Below, in pieces: positions 1 to 9,020 of a stretch of DNA of 64,000 bases. Source of the DNA: Sphingomonas echinoides (GTDB lineage Bacteria > Pseudomonadota > Alphaproteobacteria > Sphingomonadales > Sphingomonadaceae); NCBI RefSeq assembly GCF_029623395.1, contig NZ_JAPYKK010000014.1, positions 29,098 to 93,097 on the forward strand, read 5' to 3'. Numbering within the stretch: position 1 is the first letter of the stretch; every line of letters begins with the position of its first letter. The position numbers and the translations under genes were made by a program. The notes beneath the pieces are model-generated. The model was not told where the DNA came from, made no database searches, and saw only the letters and a program-made list of their open reading frames with translations.

Positions 1-1
1 A

Positions 2-325
2 CCCGCGCCGAAGAAGCGCCGCAGCCGTTCCAAGGCCAAGTCCGAGACGACTCCGGCAACCGCCAGCACGCAGGACGCCGTGGACGAAGCCACACCGGTC
101 GTGGACGCCGCTCCGCCAGTACCGGTCGAGGATCCTGAAGCCGAGCGTGCGCCCGTGCCCGAACGCGCCCGACGCGAACGCGAGCCGCGTCGTGGTCGTT
201 CGCAGGATCGCGCAGTACCGGTTGCGCAGCCGATTCAGCCGACTGAGCCAGACGAGCCTTCGTTTGCCGACAGCGACTGGAACGGCCCGGTTCCGAACTT
301 CCTGCTCGCACGGTTGACCTACTGA
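2..325 (+). CDS. C-terminal tail of probable DEAD-box RNA helicase (partial)
   Basis: The reading frame enters from the left edge and stops with TGA at 323-325; no start is in the window. The 107 visible residues are a low-complexity tail: a basic stretch (PAPKKRRSRSKAK) followed by Pro/Glu/Arg-rich sequence and the ending NFLLARLTY. Such charged, disordered extensions follow the helicase core in RhlE-like DEAD-box proteins of sphingomonads, where they bind RNA. No helicase motif is visible here, so the family call is inference from composition and the closing segment; another basic-tailed RNA-binding protein is possible. Confidence 0.5.
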   Translation, partial: PAPKKRRSRSKAKSETTPATASTQDAVDEATPVVDAAPPVPVEDPEAERAPVPERARREREPRRGRSQDRAVPVAQPIQPTEPDEPSFADSDWNGPVPNFLLARLTY

Positions 326-336
326 TCGGACGGAAC

Positions 337-552
337 GTGGCGGCGGCGCTCCTTACTACCGAGCCGCCAATCGCGAGCCCATGCATATCGTCGTGTCGGA
401 TCGATCCGGCCGATGCCGTTTGCACGGGGTGCGGACGGACGCTGGACGAGATCGCGGCTTGGTCCGCCGCGACCCCCGAGTGGCGCGCCGATGTAATGAA
501 AGCGCTCCCCGACCGCCGCGCCGCTTATCGCGAGCGCAATCCAGCGGCTTAG
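337..552 (+). CDS. DUF1289 family small cysteine protein
   Basis: This 71-residue protein carries the DUF1289 signature: SPCISSC at about residues 14-20, then CTGCGRT and DEIAAW at about 29-42. Four conserved cysteines suggest a bound metal or Fe-S cluster, though the molecular role of the family is not established. The start is a GTG 11 bases after the upstream stop, and GGAACGTG gives only a weak ribosome site, so co-transcription or translational coupling with the upstream gene is likely. The length is normal for the family (about 60-80 residues). Confidence 0.85.
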   Translation: MAAALLTTEPPIASPCISSCRIDPADAVCTGCGRTLDEIAAWSAATPEWRADVMKALPDRRAAYRERNPAA

Positions 553-565
553 CCTCGGCGTCCGC

Positions 566-1186
566 TCACCCCGCCGCGGCCGACGCCGCGATGAGCGCAT
601 CGTCGATCTCCGCCGCCCGACCATATGCGGCACGGCTGGTGACCCGGCCGGCGTAATCCTCGAACACGGCGTTCTTGGGGATCGATCCGAACTGCATTCC
701 CCAAAGAATTTGCGAACCGGCATATACGTCGACGGCGCTGAACGATTGTCCGGCAAAATACGGGTTCACCGTCAGCGCCTTGGTCAAGGTCTCGATCGTC
801 AGGTCGAACGTTCCGTATCCGGCCATGCGCTGCTGCTTTGTGTCAGGCGTCACACCCAACGCCTTGTTGGTGACCGCCTGTTCGACCGGCCCTGCCGCAA
901 AGAACAGCCACCGGTAATAATCCGCACGATCGGCAAGCGATGGTGCCAGCCCGGCTTCGGGGAAAGCGTCTGCCAGATATGCACAGATTGCGGCACATTC
1001 GGTCACGATATGCCCATCGTGAACGATTGCCGGGACCTTCCCCATCGGGTTGATCCCGAGATACGGTTCCTCTTTCATCGTCGAAGCATAGTCGAGCACG
1101 ACCGCCTCATACGGCGCGCCGACTTCCTCGAGCATCCATCGCGCCATTCGCCCGCGCGACATCGGATTGGTGTAGAATTTCAGCAT
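566..1186 (-). CDS. Glutathione S-transferase family protein
   Basis: A 206-residue cytosolic GST. The N-terminal thioredoxin-like domain (1-80) starts with FYTNPMSRGRMARWMLEE, in which the Ser/Arg after the first strand takes the glutathione-activating position, and contains the cis-proline segment GKVPAIV and the glutathione-contact ECAAIC. The all-helical C-terminal domain fills about residues 90-200. The family conjugates glutathione to electrophiles or acts as a peroxidase or isomerase; the substrate cannot be read from the sequence. It stands alone, oriented like the dienelactone hydrolase gene upstream, with a 67-base gap. Confidence 0.88.
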   Translation of the reverse strand: MLKFYTNPMSRGRMARWMLEEVGAPYEAVVLDYASTMKEEPYLGINPMGKVPAIVHDGHIVTECAAICAYLADAFPEAGLAPSLADRADYYRWLFFAAGPVEQAVTNKALGVTPDTKQQRMAGYGTFDLTIETLTKALTVNPYFAGQSFSAVDVYAGSQILWGMQFGSIPKNAVFEDYAGRVTSRAAYGRAAEIDDALIAASAAAG

Positions 1187-1253
1187 CGTCGTTGCGCCCC
1201 CGGCTCAACCTGGAACAGGAGTAGAACGTATCTGCCGACCAGGTCAATTCCCC

Positions 1254-2126
1254 TCAGAGCGTCCGACCAAACAGCGCAAGCATCCGCTCCCACGCCCGGT
1301 CCGCCTGCTTCGCATCATAGATCCGGCTGTCAGGCGGGCACCAACCATGCTTCGTCCCGGTGTACACCTCGATTTCCGCCGGAAGCTTGGCGGCAACGAA
1401 GGCCGCCTTGAGCGTATCCTTGTCGGTCGGCGCCCGCTGATCGTCATTCTCCGCGATCGCGATGAGGTACGCCGCTTTCATTTGCGGGATCAGCTTGTCC
1501 GGTGCGTCGGCGTCGGTGCCGACCAGCCCACCACCGTGGAAGGTCGCCCCCGCCTTGATTCGGCCCGGCACGGCTGCCGCCGTCCGCATCACCATTGGCC
1601 CGCCCATGCAATACCCGGTCGATGCCATCCCGCGCTTGCGGTCGACCTCCGGCTGCGCGTCGAGGAAGGTGGTGAACGCCACCGCGTCCTTCACCGTTCC
1701 AGCCGGGCTCAGCGCCTTGGTAAACGGCATGATCTTCGCCCGAACCTCGGGCTGGTCGAAGGATTCTCCAGGTGCCAGGAACGGCGATTTGGTCGACCGG
1801 TAGAACTGATTGACGACGAGGACGGCATAACCCGATTGCGCCAGTCGATCCGCCATCTGCCGGAAGGCGGGGCGCAGCCCCATGATGTCGGGCCAGATCA
1901 GGACGGCCGGATGCTTCCCCGTCGCTGGCGCAACGAAATAGGCGTCCGCGGTGCCGTCCGGGGTCTTTACCGCGACGTCACGCCCCTTGATCGCTGCGGC
2001 ATTGGCCGGTGCCGGAAGCAGCATCGCCAGGCCGGCCGCACCGCTCATCGCGCCAAACTGGCGGCGCGAAATCGACCCTGTGCCGACGAACGCGTCGTTA
2101 TCGGCTGCGGTATGCTCGTCGCACAT
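1254..2126 (-). CDS. Tat-exported dienelactone hydrolase family protein
   Basis: A 290-residue alpha/beta hydrolase of the dienelactone hydrolase family. Residues 18-43 form a twin-arginine signal (SRRQF followed by a hydrophobic run ending in ANA), so export is expected. The catalytic triad is visible: Cys173 in GYCMGGP, Asp228 or Asp229 in ENDD, and His260 in TKHGW. The frame stays open upstream, but the ATG at 2126 has an AGGAGAG site 5 bases away and places the Tat signal at the terminus. Family members hydrolyse cyclic dienelactones or small esters; the true substrate is unknown. Confidence 0.88.
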   Translation of the reverse strand: MCDEHTAADNDAFVGTGSISRRQFGAMSGAAGLAMLLPAPANAAAIKGRDVAVKTPDGTADAYFVAPATGKHPAVLIWPDIMGLRPAFRQMADRLAQSGYAVLVVNQFYRSTKSPFLAPGESFDQPEVRAKIMPFTKALSPAGTVKDAVAFTTFLDAQPEVDRKRGMASTGYCMGGPMVMRTAAAVPGRIKAGATFHGGGLVGTDADAPDKLIPQMKAAYLIAIAENDDQRAPTDKDTLKAAFVAAKLPAEIEVYTGTKHGWCPPDSRIYDAKQADRAWERMLALFGRTL

Positions 2127-2175
2127 GGCACTCTCCTGCTGATTCGCCTCTGGGCGTTTGACGCAGGCTAGCCGG

Positions 2176-3267
2176 TCAGAGCGCGCGATACCACCAGACG
2201 CCGTCGATGGTTTCGCGCACCGCACGCCCTTCGACTTCGAGCCGTCGCAGATGCGCGAGCGCTTCCCCGGTCGCCATGCCGAGCATGTCCGGGCCAATCG
2301 CGCGGCGGAACAGGCGGCCGAAGCAATCCACGGACCGCCGCGGTTCGGCGAGAAAGACCGCAAGTTCGTCCAGCCGCTCGCGATGCTCGCGATCCATCGC
2401 ATCGAGGCGGCGATGAAGCCCGGTGAACGGGTCGCCATGCCCCGGCAGGACAAGCACGTCGTCGGGCACCTGCTTCAACCGGGCGATCGACGCGAACCAT
2501 TCGCCCAGCGGGTCCGCTTCCGGCTCGGTCACGCCGAGCGATATGTTCGGGCTGATCCGCGGCAACACCTGATCCCCCGCGATCAGCACCGCGCCGACTG
2601 GATCATACAGGCACGCATGTTCCGGACTGTGCCCGGAGCCGACGATGACCTGCCATGCCACATCCCCGATCGTCAGCGTGTCGCCGTGCACGATCCTGCT
2701 GTACCCGAGCGGTAACGGCGTGACGATCTTCCTGAAGCCCGCCCAGCCGCGTGCCTCGGCATGCGCGATCTGCGCATCGTCCCACCCTGCCCCACGCCAG
2801 AACGCGATCATCTCGGACGGCACCGCATCGCGCGCATCCGCGACCAGCATGCGCGCGGTCAGCCATTCGCCGCGCGTCATCACCAACGGTGCTGCATGCC
2901 GATCACACATCCAACCGGCCAGACCGATGTGATCGGGATGGAAATGCGTCCCGATCATGCGCGTCACCCGAACACCGGCCAACGGGCCGCGCCACAGCGT
3001 CTTCCAAGTATCGCGGGCGGAGTCCGTGTTCATGCCCGTGTCGATCAGCGCAACGCCGTCGCCACGGGCGTCGGTATCGTCAAGCAACCAGCAATTGACG
3101 TGCCGCAACGGTCCCGGGATGTGCAACCGGACCCACTGGATCCCCGGCCGGACGGACATGGTCTCCCCCGGTGCGGGCTCCTGCCCGCCGAACGGATAGA
3201 TCAATCCCTTGTGCGTGGTGGGTGCGAAATCCTGCGTCGGCAGGCGGACAGCGGGCGCGATAGACAT
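2176..3267 (-). CDS. MBL-fold metallo-hydrolase
   Basis: A 363-residue metallo-beta-lactamase-fold hydrolase. The metal motif THFHPDH lies at residues 107-113, GMNTDS at about 78-83, and a further ligand is in GSGHSPEH. The conserved leader YPFGG...PAPGE, followed by RPGIQWVRLHIP, supports the ATG at 3267 over the internal Met at GETMSV, although that later ATG has the better GGGGGAG ribosome site. Proteins of this group often occur near acyl-CoA metabolism genes and may be thioester hydrolases; the substrate is not determined. It lies 49 bases upstream of the dienelactone hydrolase gene in the same direction. Confidence 0.85.
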   Translation of the reverse strand: MSIAPAVRLPTQDFAPTTHKGLIYPFGGQEPAPGETMSVRPGIQWVRLHIPGPLRHVNCWLLDDTDARGDGVALIDTGMNTDSARDTWKTLWRGPLAGVRVTRMIGTHFHPDHIGLAGWMCDRHAAPLVMTRGEWLTARMLVADARDAVPSEMIAFWRGAGWDDAQIAHAEARGWAGFRKIVTPLPLGYSRIVHGDTLTIGDVAWQVIVGSGHSPEHACLYDPVGAVLIAGDQVLPRISPNISLGVTEPEADPLGEWFASIARLKQVPDDVLVLPGHGDPFTGLHRRLDAMDREHRERLDELAVFLAEPRRSVDCFGRLFRRAIGPDMLGMATGEALAHLRRLEVEGRAVRETIDGVWWYRAL

Positions 3268-3324
3268 CAGTTGCAAATAGCAACGCGGCGCGCGCCAAGT
3301 CACGCGCTATGTGACACCGCGCCC

Positions 3325-3819
3325 TCAGCGACGCTTACGCTTGCCGCTATCGACCGGGAGGAGCCCGCTGCGGATCGACAGCACTTCGGCGCGCGTCACC
3401 ACGCCGTCCCGGTCGCGGTCGTAGCGGTCGAACAGTCGCGTGAACTCCGCCTGCAGTTCATCCGGCGTGATGCGATTGTCCTGATTGGCATCGACCCCGA
3501 ACGGGCTCGGCAGCGCGTTGCGATCGCCGAGCCACAGCAGCGCCCAATCGGCGTACCCGATATAGCCGAGCGACCCGCTGTTGCCGGTGTCGATCCGCGC
3601 GAAACTGCGGGTCACGCATGCGGTCAGCTCGGCGCGCGTGGTGCGCCCGTCCGCATCCTGGTCGCACGCGGCGATGAACACCGCCGCGGGCTCCGCAACG
3701 ATCGTCGCGGTCGGCTGCGAGGGCGCGGGCGGGGTCGCAACCACGGCCGGCGGCGTCTGCGCCGACGCGTTGCCAGCAACTGAAACCAACGCGAGCACTC
3801 CGGCCAGAACAGCGCGCAT
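3325..3819 (-). CDS. Exported EF-hand calcium-binding protein
   Basis: A 164-residue protein with a cleavable signal peptide (1-20, ending GNASA) and a Pro/Ala linker. EF-hand loops are at residues 53-64 (DQDADGRTTRAE), 110-121 (DANQDNRITPDE) and 134-145 (DRDRDGVVTRAE), with a degenerate loop at 77-88. The C-terminus is basic (GKRKRR). It probably binds Ca2+ in the periplasm; no enzymatic domain is present. The start codon is 2 bases after the queA stop, so it is likely translated from the queA transcript. Confidence 0.85.
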   Translation of the reverse strand: MRAVLAGVLALVSVAGNASAQTPPAVVATPPAPSQPTATIVAEPAAVFIAACDQDADGRTTRAELTACVTRSFARIDTGNSGSLGYIGYADWALLWLGDRNALPSPFGVDANQDNRITPDELQAEFTRLFDRYDRDRDGVVTRAEVLSIRSGLLPVDSGKRKRR

Positions 3820-3821
3820 CT

Positions 3822-4856
3822 TTACCCTCTCGATGGAAGCAACAGGCTCGCATCGCCATAGCTGTAGAAACGATAGCCGTCGCGGATCGCATGGTCGTAC
3901 GCCTGCTGCATCCGGTCGGTGCCCATCAGCGCGGACACGAGCATGAACAGCGTCGAGCGCGGCAAATGGAAGTTGGTCATCAGGCCATCGATCCCACGGA
4001 ACCGATACCCCGGGGTGATGAAGATCGCGGTATCCCCCTCGAACGGGCGAATGACGCCCGCTTCGTCGGTCGCGCTTTCAATCAGACGCAGGCTGGTCGT
4101 GCCCACCGCGATCACGCGCCCGCCCCGCTGACGCACGGCGTTCAACAGGTCCGCGGTCGCCGCATCGATCCTACCCCATTCCGCATGCATCTTGTGCTCG
4201 GTGGTGTCGTCCGCCTTGACCGGCAAGAATGTCCCCGCGCCGACGTGGAGCGTCAGCGTGGCATACTCCACCCCGGCATCGGCGAGCCGTGCCAGTAGCT
4301 CGGGCGTGAAGTGCAGGGCCGCAGTCGGCGCTGCCACCGCGCCCTTTTCCGCTGCGAACATTGTCTGGTAATCGTCCGCGTCCTGCGCATCCGCCGGGCG
4401 GCGTGCCGCGATGTACGGCGGCAGTGGCATCCGGCCTGCGCGTTCGAGCAGCAGTTCGACGGGTTCGTCGCCTTCGAACTCGAGCGCGAAACTGCCGTCC
4501 TCGCCCCGGTCGCATGCGCGCGCGATCACGCCTGCACCGAAGTCGATCGCGTCATCCTGCTTCAGCCGCCGCGCATTGCGGACGAAAGCGCGCCACCGTC
4601 GCGGCCCCTCGCGCTTGTGGAGCGTCGCGCCGATCTTCGAATCGCCGCGTCGCCCTTCCAGTTGCGCCGGGATAACCCGCGTATCGTTGAACACGAGCAA
4701 ATCGCCCGCGCGCAATTCGCCGGGCAGATCACCGACCGACCGGTCGCGCGTCACGCCTGCGTCGAGCACCAGCATCCGGGCAGAATCGCGCGGCGCAGCC
4801 GGACGGAGCGCGATGCGCTCCGGCGGCAACGCGAAATCGAACAGATCGACTTTCAT
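3822..4856 (-). CDS. queA: tRNA preQ1(34) SAM ribosyltransferase-isomerase
   Basis: A 344-residue QueA. It transfers and isomerises the ribosyl group of S-adenosylmethionine onto 7-aminomethyl-7-deazaguanine at position 34 of tRNA, giving epoxyqueuosine. The N-terminus [16 protein letters not shown] and the segments [40 protein letters not shown] and [10 protein letters not shown] are family signatures, and the length is standard. It follows the cyclophilin gene on the same strand and precedes the EF-hand gene. tgt is not immediately adjacent, unlike in many genomes. Confidence 0.97.
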   Translation of the reverse strand: MKVDLFDFALPPERIALRPAAPRDSARMLVLDAGVTRDRSVGDLPGELRAGDLLVFNDTRVIPAQLEGRRGDSKIGATLHKREGPRRWRAFVRNARRLKQDDAIDFGAGVIARACDRGEDGSFALEFEGDEPVELLLERAGRMPLPPYIAARRPADAQDADDYQTMFAAEKGAVAAPTAALHFTPELLARLADAGVEYATLTLHVGAGTFLPVKADDTTEHKMHAEWGRIDAATADLLNAVRQRGGRVIAVGTTSLRLIESATDEAGVIRPFEGDTAIFITPGYRFRGIDGLMTNFHLPRSTLFMLVSALMGTDRMQQAYDHAIRDGYRFYSYGDASLLLPSRG

Positions 4857-4890
4857 GACGGACCTCTCCCGTGCCGAAACGGCCGGTGGA

Positions 4891-5649
4891 TTACGCCGCC
4901 TTCTTGCGCGGTACGGCAGTCGTCGCTAGCTTTGCCTTCGGCGCCAGCTTGATGACGCCGGCCGGCGCCGGGAGCGCGACGGGCGCCGGCGGCGCAGGAA
5001 CGTACGCCGGCGGGTTGTCCGTACCTAGATACGCATGCAGGATCCGCGACGGTGCCGTCGGCGGCTCGCCACGCGCGATCGTGTCGACATATTCCATGCC
5101 GGAGATGACACGACCGAACACGGTGTATTTCTTGTCGAGCTTCATTGTGGGATTGAAGACGATGAAGAACTGGCTGTTCGCGCTGTTCTCGGCCTTGGTG
5201 ACCGCTTCGACGGTCGCGCCTTCCGGAGCGCCCTCACGCGCCGCCGACACCGCGCCGCGCACGTGCGGCAGCCAGTTGAATTCCGCAGGAACGTTCGGCA
5301 ACGTCGAGCCGCCGGTGCCATCACCCTTGGGATCACCGGTCTGCGCCATGAATCCTTCGATCACGCGGTGGAATAGCAGGCCGTCATAGAAATGCTGGCT
5401 TGTCAGCAGCTTGACGCGCTCAACCATTTTGGGCGCAGCATCCGGGCGCAACCAGATCACCACGCGGCCACCGGTCGAAAGATCGAGATACCAGAGGTTG
5501 GCCGGGTCGGTGACGGACGGAACCGGAGGCCGGTTGTCGGTGACGACCTTGGCGTCCTTGACCTCGATCTTCTCCTTCTTCTTGTCGGCAAAAGCAGGGC
5601 CGGAAACCAGCGCCAGAATGAAAGCAAGAAGGGTGGCTACGAAACGCAT
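4891..5649 (-). CDS. Periplasmic cyclophilin-type peptidylprolyl isomerase
   Basis: A 252-residue PpiA/cyclophilin-like protein with a signal peptide (1-21, ending GPAFA) and a Lys/Glu-rich linker. The cyclophilin domain covers about residues 55-210: the catalytic [15 protein letters not shown] includes the key Arg, followed by GTGGS and SQFFIVF. A Pro/Ala-rich tail with KAKLATT and RKKAA follows. It should catalyse cis-trans isomerisation of X-Pro bonds during folding of exported proteins. It lies between coaD and queA on the same strand, with 131 bases separating it from coaD. Confidence 0.93.
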   Translation of the reverse strand: MRFVATLLAFILALVSGPAFADKKKEKIEVKDAKVVTDNRPPVPSVTDPANLWYLDLSTGGRVVIWLRPDAAPKMVERVKLLTSQHFYDGLLFHRVIEGFMAQTGDPKGDGTGGSTLPNVPAEFNWLPHVRGAVSAAREGAPEGATVEAVTKAENSANSQFFIVFNPTMKLDKKYTVFGRVISGMEYVDTIARGEPPTAPSRILHAYLGTDNPPAYVPAPPAPVALPAPAGVIKLAPKAKLATTAVPRKKAA

Positions 5650-5780
5650 CAGGTCCCCGCGAAAATCTCGGTGAATGGTCGCTTAGACCAACTCGTCGCT
5701 TGCGCCAACGTGAACGTCACCGCCAGCGTGTTTGCGGCAGATGCCGTGCGAAAGCGACCAGAATAGGGCCGTGGCTGAAA

Positions 5781-6305
5781 TCAGGGCCGCTGCCGATGCG
5801 CCTCGCCCTTGCGGCCGATGCGATCGACTCGCTCAGCGACCTCCGCGGCGACCGTGGCGGTCACGAACCGATCGATCGGGCCGCCGTACAGCGCGATTTC
5901 CTTGACCAGTCGGCTCGCGATCGGCTGCAGCGAGACGTCCGCCATCAGGAAGACGGTCTCGACCCGCGGATTGATCTGCTGGTTCATCCCCGCCATCTGA
6001 TATTCATATTCGAAATCGGCGACTGCGCGCAGACCGCGAACGATGATCTTCGCGCCTTCCCGCTCGGCGAAGTCCATCAGCAGCGAATCGAAGCTGACGA
6101 CATGGATTTCGCCCGCGACGCCCTCGACCTCACGCTGGACCATCGCCATCCGCTCCTCGATCGTGAACATCGGGGACTTGGACGGGTTGGTCGTCACGCC
6201 GATCACCAGCCGGTCGACCAGCTTGGCGCCGCGCCGGATGATGTCCATGTGCCCCAGCGTGACCGGATCGAAGGTGCCGGGATAGACCCCCGTGCGGATC
6301 GTCAC
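5781..6305 (-). CDS. coaD: Pantetheine-phosphate adenylyltransferase
   Basis: A 174-residue CoaD (PPAT). It adenylates 4'-phosphopantetheine to dephospho-CoA, the penultimate step of CoA synthesis. The nucleotidyltransferase motif TFDPVTLGH sits at residues 11-19, with IVRGLRAVADFEYE and the C-terminal SRLVKEIALYGG. The start is a GTG overlapping the ispA stop in a GTGA, so translation is coupled to ispA. No internal Met would keep the essential N-terminal motif. Confidence 0.96.
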   Translation of the reverse strand: MTIRTGVYPGTFDPVTLGHMDIIRRGAKLVDRLVIGVTTNPSKSPMFTIEERMAMVQREVEGVAGEIHVVSFDSLLMDFAEREGAKIIVRGLRAVADFEYEYQMAGMNQQINPRVETVFLMADVSLQPIASRLVKEIALYGGPIDRFVTATVAAEVAERVDRIGRKGEAHRQRP

Positions 6306-7195
6306 CGATCTCTTTCGAGCGTGAACCGGGCGATCTCGCGGAGCAGGTCTGCTTCAGGACCGTAATGCTTGAGATGATCGATCGCCTGATCGACCAGCAT
6401 CCGCGCCTGTTCGCGCGCGCGCGGCAGACCGAGCAGCGACAGGAAGGTCTCCTTGCCCGCGCCGGCATCCTTGTGGAGCTTCTTGCCGACCGCCGCTTCG
6501 TCCCCCTCGACGTCGAGGATGTCGTCGGCGATTTGGAACGCGAGGCCAAGGTCTCGGGCGTAGCCACGCAGGCCGGTGCGCCCTTCCGGCGGCAGCTTGC
6601 CGAGGATCGCGCCAGCCTCGACCGAACAGGCGATCAGCGCGCCGGTCTTCATCGCCTGCAACCGTGTCACGGTCGGCAGGTCGAAGGTGGTCTTCTCCGC
6701 TTCCAGGTCCATCGCCTGTCCGCCCGCCATTCCGGCGGGCCCAGCGGCACGCGCCAGATCGAGCACCAGTTCGCTCCGTACGAACGGATCGGCATGGGTT
6801 GCGGGGTCGGACAGGATCTCGAACGCCAGCGCATGCAGGCAATCGCCCGCCAGGATCGCGGTCGCTTCGTCGAACGCCTTGTGCACGGTCGGCTTGCCGC
6901 GCCGCATGTCGTCATTGTCCATCGCGGGCAGATCGTCGTGGATCAGCGAATAGACGTGGACGCATTCGATCGCCATCCCGGCGCGCCCGACGCAATCGCG
7001 GTCGACCGCGAACAACCGCGCGGTCGCCATCACCAGCAACGGGCGAAGCCGCTTGCCGCCGCCGATCGCGGCGTGGCGCATCGCGCGGTACAGCGGCGCA
7101 CGTGCGTCGTCAGGCACGGCGATCAGCGAATCGAGCCGACGGTCGATATCCACGCCGACCTCGGTCAGCGCCTCGGCGAGCGACAATGGCGCCAT
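6302..7195 (-). CDS. ispA: Farnesyl diphosphate synthase-type polyprenyl synthetase
   Basis: A 297-residue trans-isoprenyl diphosphate synthase. The first Asp-rich motif DDLPAMD is at residues 87-93 and the second, DDILD, at 224-228; GGGKRLRP at 45-52 binds diphosphate. It condenses IPP with DMAPP/GPP to give farnesyl diphosphate for quinones, carotenoids and undecaprenyl phosphate. The short residues ahead of the first Asp motif fit the FPP synthase class of Proteobacteria. The ATG at 7195 is chosen; an upstream TTG at 7219 would overlap xseB. It sits between xseB and coaD, a common arrangement. Confidence 0.94.
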   Translation of the reverse strand: MAPLSLAEALTEVGVDIDRRLDSLIAVPDDARAPLYRAMRHAAIGGGKRLRPLLVMATARLFAVDRDCVGRAGMAIECVHVYSLIHDDLPAMDNDDMRRGKPTVHKAFDEATAILAGDCLHALAFEILSDPATHADPFVRSELVLDLARAAGPAGMAGGQAMDLEAEKTTFDLPTVTRLQAMKTGALIACSVEAGAILGKLPPEGRTGLRGYARDLGLAFQIADDILDVEGDEAAVGKKLHKDAGAGKETFLSLLGLPRAREQARMLVDQAIDHLKHYGPEADLLREIARFTLERDR

Positions 7196-7205
7196 GTTCA
7201 CGGGG

Positions 7206-7445
7206 TCAAGCTGCCGCAAAGGGCTGCGTGCCGATGGCCCGCCCCTCGCTGTCGGTGCGGATCGCCTCGATCCGCGCCTGTGCCGCGTTCAGACGATCGT
7301 CGCAGCGTCGGCGCAACTTGTCGCCACGCTCGTACAGCGCGATCGCCTGATCCAGCGGCGCGTCCCCACTTTCCAGTCTCGACACGATCCCCTCCAGTTC
7401 CTTCAGCGCCGCTTCGAACGTCAGCTCTTCGATCGGTATATCCAT
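7206..7445 (-). CDS. xseB: Exodeoxyribonuclease VII small subunit
   Basis: A 79-residue XseB. The conserved core FEAALKELEGIVSRLESGD is at residues 10-28, followed by LDQAIALYERGDKLRRRCDD. It forms the helical partner of XseA in exonuclease VII, which degrades single-stranded DNA; xseA is not in the window. It is the first gene of the xseB-ispA-coaD run, with a 10-base gap to ispA. The frame is open far upstream, but the ATG at 7445 is where family similarity begins. Confidence 0.94.
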   Translation of the reverse strand: MDIPIEELTFEAALKELEGIVSRLESGDAPLDQAIALYERGDKLRRRCDDRLNAAQARIEAIRTDSEGRAIGTQPFAAA

Positions 7446-7556
7446 TTCCAACCTATGCGGCAGGCAAGCGACGGGGGTCAAGGATACCTCGGCAAGACTT
7501 TGCGTTTGTCCCTGCATATTCCCGCATCCACTGTAAAATTCCGGAGCCTTCCCGCC

Positions 7557-8903
7557 ATGTTCACCAGCATCAACCCCGCAACCGGCGCACCTGGCGAGAG
7601 CTTTGCCGAGCTGACCAGGGACGAGATCGAAAGCAAGGTCGCCCGCGCGCACGCTACTTACCGCGAATGGCGGCTGACCCCGCTCGCCGAGCGGGCCGCG
7701 CTGCTGGAGCGGATTGCGGAGCAATTCGATGCCAACAGCCACCGACTGGCGGAGATCGCGACGCGCGAAATGGGCAAGACGCTCAAATCGGCGATCGCCG
7801 AAGTCGAAAAATGCGCCGCCGCGTTCCGCCATTACGCGCAGCAGGGCCCCGCGATGCTCGAACCCCGCGCCTTCGCCGGGGCGACCGCGACGTGGCACCC
7901 GATGGGGCCGGTTCTGGCGGTGATGCCGTGGAATTTCCCGTACTGGCAGGTCGTCCGCTTCATGGCGCCGACGATTCTGGCGGGCAACGTCGGACTGCTC
8001 AAACATGCCTCGAACGTCCAGGGCTGCGGCGCCGCGCTGGAGGAAATGGTGATCGCGGCGGGCGGTCCAGCCGGGCTGTTCCAGAACCTCGCGATCAAGT
8101 CGGACAAGGTCGCCGCGCTGATCGCGGACGACCGGATCGTCGCGGTGACGCTGACCGGCAGTGAGGGCGCAGGCATGAAAGTCGCCGAAGCCGCCGGTCG
8201 CGCGCTCAAGAAGGTTGTGCTCGAGCTTGGCGGGTCGGACCCGTTCATCGTGATGCCGTCCGCCGATCTTGACGAAGCGGTCAAGCAAGCCGTCACCGCG
8301 CGGGTCCAGAACACCGGACAATCCTGCATCTGCGCAAAGCGCATGATCGTGCATTCGGAGATTTACGACGCGTTCCTTGAAAAGTTCTCGGCCGCGATGA
8401 AGGCGGTCGTGGCAGGCGACCCATTCGACGCGGACAGCACGATGGGGCCGCTATCGAGCGAGGAACAGCGCGAGACAGTTCTCGGGCAACTCAAGCTGTT
8501 CGAACAGGCGGGGGCAAAGCTGCTGTTCGGCGGGGAGGCGCTGCCCGGCAAGGGCGCCTTCATGTCGGCGGGAATCATCGTCGACGTCCCACTGGATCAT
8601 GCCGTTGCCGAGGAAGAACTGTTCGGGCCGATCGCGATGCTGTTCCGCGCGGACGACATCGATTCGGCGATTGCGCTCGCCAATGCGGTGCCGTTCGGGC
8701 TCGGGTCGTCGGTCTGGACCAACGATGCCGACGAACGCGCGCGGTTCGAGCGCGACATCGAAGCCGGGATGATCGCGGTGAACGCGATGCTGTCGTCGTC
8801 GCCAGAAGCGCCGTTCGGCGGGATCAAGCGCTCGGGTCATGGCCGGGAACTCGGGCCGTACGGGCTGCACGAGTTCATGAATTTGAAGACCGTATTCGGC
8901 TAA
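7557..8903 (+). CDS. NAD(P)-dependent succinate-semialdehyde dehydrogenase-like ALDH
   Basis: A 448-residue aldehyde dehydrogenase of the YneI/Sad type. Visible motifs are the oxyanion Asn126 in MPWNFPYWQ, general base Glu223 in LELGGSDP, and nucleophile Cys257 in NTGQSCICAK. The N-terminus starting SINPATGA and the segment EMGKTLKSAI match succinate-semialdehyde dehydrogenases that feed GABA or 4-hydroxybutyrate carbon into the TCA cycle. The ATG at 7557 follows GGAG at 7543-7546. It is divergent from xseB and is followed by a large inverted repeat. Exact aldehyde specificity is inferred. Confidence 0.88.
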   Translation: MFTSINPATGAPGESFAELTRDEIESKVARAHATYREWRLTPLAERAALLERIAEQFDANSHRLAEIATREMGKTLKSAIAEVEKCAAAFRHYAQQGPAMLEPRAFAGATATWHPMGPVLAVMPWNFPYWQVVRFMAPTILAGNVGLLKHASNVQGCGAALEEMVIAAGGPAGLFQNLAIKSDKVAALIADDRIVAVTLTGSEGAGMKVAEAAGRALKKVVLELGGSDPFIVMPSADLDEAVKQAVTARVQNTGQSCICAKRMIVHSEIYDAFLEKFSAAMKAVVAGDPFDADSTMGPLSSEEQRETVLGQLKLFEQAGAKLLFGGEALPGKGAFMSAGIIVDVPLDHAVAEEELFGPIAMLFRADDIDSAIALANAVPFGLGSSVWTNDADERARFERDIEAGMIAVNAMLSSSPEAPFGGIKRSGHGRELGPYGLHEFMNLKTVFG

Positions 8904-8911
8904 CGTCCTTA

Positions 8912-9015
8912 GCCCCTCCCCTTCAGGGGAGGGGTTGGGGTGGGGAAGTCCAGCAGAACGAACCTCTCTGCCAGGCACCGCCCCACCCCCAACCCCTCCC
9001 CTGAAGGGGAGGGGC
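8912..9015. repeat. Large intergenic inverted repeat, G-rich family, likely bidirectional terminator
   Basis: The arms at 8912-8945 and 8981-9015 are reverse complements with a single inserted base across about 34 positions, separated by 35 bases. Each arm also contains its own perfect 10-bp palindrome (CCCCTCCCCT, loop TC, AGGGGAGGGG) and a TTGGGG-type tail. It fills the gap between the convergent ALDH and leuB genes. The same design recurs at 54311-54416, so this is a dispersed repeat family that also ends transcription. Confidence 0.85.
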
Positions 9016-9020
9016 TTAAA

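Noticed and set aside
6365..8164. Long plus-strand frame over ispA and into the ALDH gene
   Set aside because: Arg/His/Gln-rich translation with no motif; it is the complement of ispA and an off-frame of the ALDH gene.
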